From assembly GCF_016462945.1 (NCBI RefSeq), contig NZ_JAEMSG010000012.1, positions 1 to 44,758 of the forward strand: a stretch of DNA of 44,758 nucleotides, in the 5' to 3' direction. The DNA comes from Mycolicibacterium sp. GTDB taxonomy: Bacteria; Actinomycetota; Actinomycetes; Mycobacteriales; Mycobacteriaceae. Position numbers and translations under genes: made by a program. Shown here one piece after another: positions 43,498 to 44,758 of this stretch. Below the pieces are notes generated by a model, which was given only the letters and a program-made list of their open reading frames with translations, was not told where the DNA came from and ran no database searches. Numbering within the stretch: position 1 is the first letter of the stretch; each line of letters begins with the position of its first letter.

Positions 43498-44669
43498 CGC
43501 AGTGGTGCGACCTCCTGTGCGGCGACGGCAATGACGTCGCGGGCGCGTTGCCGGGCCCAGCGTTGGGCCTCGAGTACCTCGTCCACGGTAGCCGGTTCCG
43601 CGGACCACTGACCGCCAGCGCCGCAGACGTCAGCGATTGTTCGCACAATCGCCGCGAAGCTGATACGTCCGGCCAGGAAGGCCCCGGCGGCCTCTTCGTT
43701 GGCGGCGTTGTAGACCGCGGTCATACACCCGCCGGTCTCCCCGGCCCGGCGGGCCAGGTCCACGGCCGGGAAAACGGCACCATCAAGTGGCTCAAACTCC
43801 CAGGTGGAGGCGGTGCTGAAGTCGCACGCGGCCGCCGATCCGGCCACCCGGCCCGGCCAGCCCAGGGCCAGCGAGATCGGCAGTTTCATATCCGGCGGGC
43901 TGGCCTGAGCGATGGTCGAGCCATCGGTGAAGGTGACCATCGAGTGCACGATGGATTGGGGGTGCACGACGACGTTGATGCGCTCGTAGGGAACACCGAA
44001 CAGCAGGTGGGTCTCGATCAGTTCCAGGCCCTTATTGACCAGCGAGGCCGAGTTCAGCGTATTCATCGGGCCCATATTCCAGGTGGGGTGGGCGCCGGCC
44101 TGCTCGGGAGTCACCGACTCCAGATCGGCGGCCGACCAGCCGCGAAACGGTCCGCCCGAGGCGGTGAGCACCAGTTTGGCCACCTCGTCGGCGGTGCCGG
44201 AGCGCAGGCACTGGGCGAGCGCGGAGTGTTCGGAGTCCACTGGGACGATCTGGCCGGGCCGGGCCGCTCGGACGACCAGCGGCCCACCGGCCACCAGGGA
44301 CTCCTTATTGGCCAGCGCCAACCGGGCGCCGGTGGCCAGTGCGGCCAGCGTCGGTTCCAACCCGAGAGCCCCGACCAGAGCATTGAGCACCACGTCGGCT
44401 TCGGTGTCCTGAATCAGCCGGACCGCCGCGTCGGGGCCGATGTGGGTGATGTCGCCGACCTTCGCCGCCGCAGCCGGGTCGGCCACCGCGATATTGGTCA
44501 CCCCGGTCTCGGCGCGCTGACGGGCCAGCAGGTCGGGGTTTCCGCCCCCGGCGGCCAAGCCGACGACCTCAAATCGGTCGGGGTTGGCGGCAATGACCTC
44601 CAATGCCTGGGTGCCGATCGACCCGGTGCTGCCGAGGACCAGCACGCGCAGTCGGTTGGCGGAGCTCAC
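43494..44669 (-). CDS. dxr: 1-deoxy-D-xylulose-5-phosphate reductoisomerase
   Basis: A 391-residue DXR from the GTG at 44667-44669. It begins [19 protein letters not shown], with the NADPH site GSTGSIG at 13-19. Later come the catalytic region [31 protein letters not shown] and the HPTWNMG loop. It makes MEP from DXP and is the fosmidomycin target. Another start at 44753 would add 28 residues with no family likeness. Its stop overlaps the rip1 start, so the dxr-rip1-ispG order is one operon. Confidence 0.94.
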   Translation of the reverse strand: MSSANRLRVLVLGSTGSIGTQALEVIAANPDRFEVVGLAAGGGNPDLLARQRAETGVTNIAVADPAAAAKVGDITHIGPDAAVRLIQDTEADVVLNALVGALGLEPTLAALATGARLALANKESLVAGGPLVVRAARPGQIVPVDSEHSALAQCLRSGTADEVAKLVLTASGGPFRGWSAADLESVTPEQAGAHPTWNMGPMNTLNSASLVNKGLELIETHLLFGVPYERINVVVHPQSIVHSMVTFTDGSTIAQASPPDMKLPISLALGWPGRVAGSAAACDFSTASTWEFEPLDGAVFPAVDLARRAGETGGCMTAVYNAANEEAAGAFLAGRISFAAIVRTIADVCGAGGQWSAEPATVDEVLEAQRWARQRARDVIAVAAQEVAPLR

Positions 44670-44758
44670 CGGATCATTGTGCCGCGCCGTTCTACCGGCG
44701 TACGCCGCGCGTGCGGTCGCGGGCGCAGGTGTGACCGCCGTCACAGCTGCCAATCGTG

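Overview
The window comes from a high-GC actinobacterium, almost certainly a Mycobacterium or Mycolicibacterium. Evidence is the frequent GTG starts, Tat and lipobox lipoproteins, mycothiol-linked enzymes, EfpA, Rip1, GlnA4 and a cobalamin riboswitch. Gene order also follows, as recalled and not searched, the M. tuberculosis interval infB (Rv2839c) to dxr (Rv2870c). Compared with that interval, mqo, mtr and relFG are absent. Extra genes are a cytochrome P450, a second efpA, an APC permease, a PhlG-like hydrolase cluster, cobQ, a haem peroxidase and a membrane-tethered TetR regulator. No tRNA, rRNA, IS element or CRISPR array was seen.

Layout. 1-3770: translation and transcription genes (infB, ylxR, nusA, rimP, minus strand), interrupted by a plus-strand P450 gene between nusA and ylxR. 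3882-6764: a lipoprotein and ferritin-like pair convergent with proS. 6830-9999: tandem efpA paralogues. 10022-15576: a cobalamin and sirohaem operon (GNAT, chelatase, cobO, cobB, cysG). 15707-18720: an alpha/beta hydrolase, a lipoprotein, and nicT under a B12 riboswitch. 18748-24759: a gamma-glutamylation type amine catabolism operon (glnA4, amidotransferase, aldehyde dehydrogenase, SDR) divergent from a permease.

24769-28618 is an accessory block: a VapC/Phd-type toxin-antitoxin pair, a DsbA-like and a mycothiol-isomerase-like gene, a PhlG-like hydrolase and a TetR regulator. 28622-34344 holds a membrane protein, a degenerate alpha/beta hydrolase, a lipoprotein, cobQ, map, a DUF1707 protein and a Rieske lipoprotein, with two small tandem-repeat arrays at gene ends. 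34337-38264 holds the most unusual locus. A secreted animal-type haem peroxidase is divergent from a TetR DNA-binding protein fused to one transmembrane helix and a long Pro/Gly-rich outer tail. The window ends with a penicillin-binding lipoprotein, a GNAT protein, ispG, rip1 and dxr.

How the parts connect. The cob operon, cobQ and riboswitch-controlled nicT together point to B12 synthesis with controlled cobalt or nickel uptake. The glnA4 operon and permease look like import and gamma-glutamyl breakdown of an amine. The PhlG-like cluster carries palindromic repeats and may be a TetR-regulated catabolic or detoxification unit. The tethered TetR may sense the cell envelope and control the adjacent peroxidase. 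These links are inferred from gene neighbourhood.
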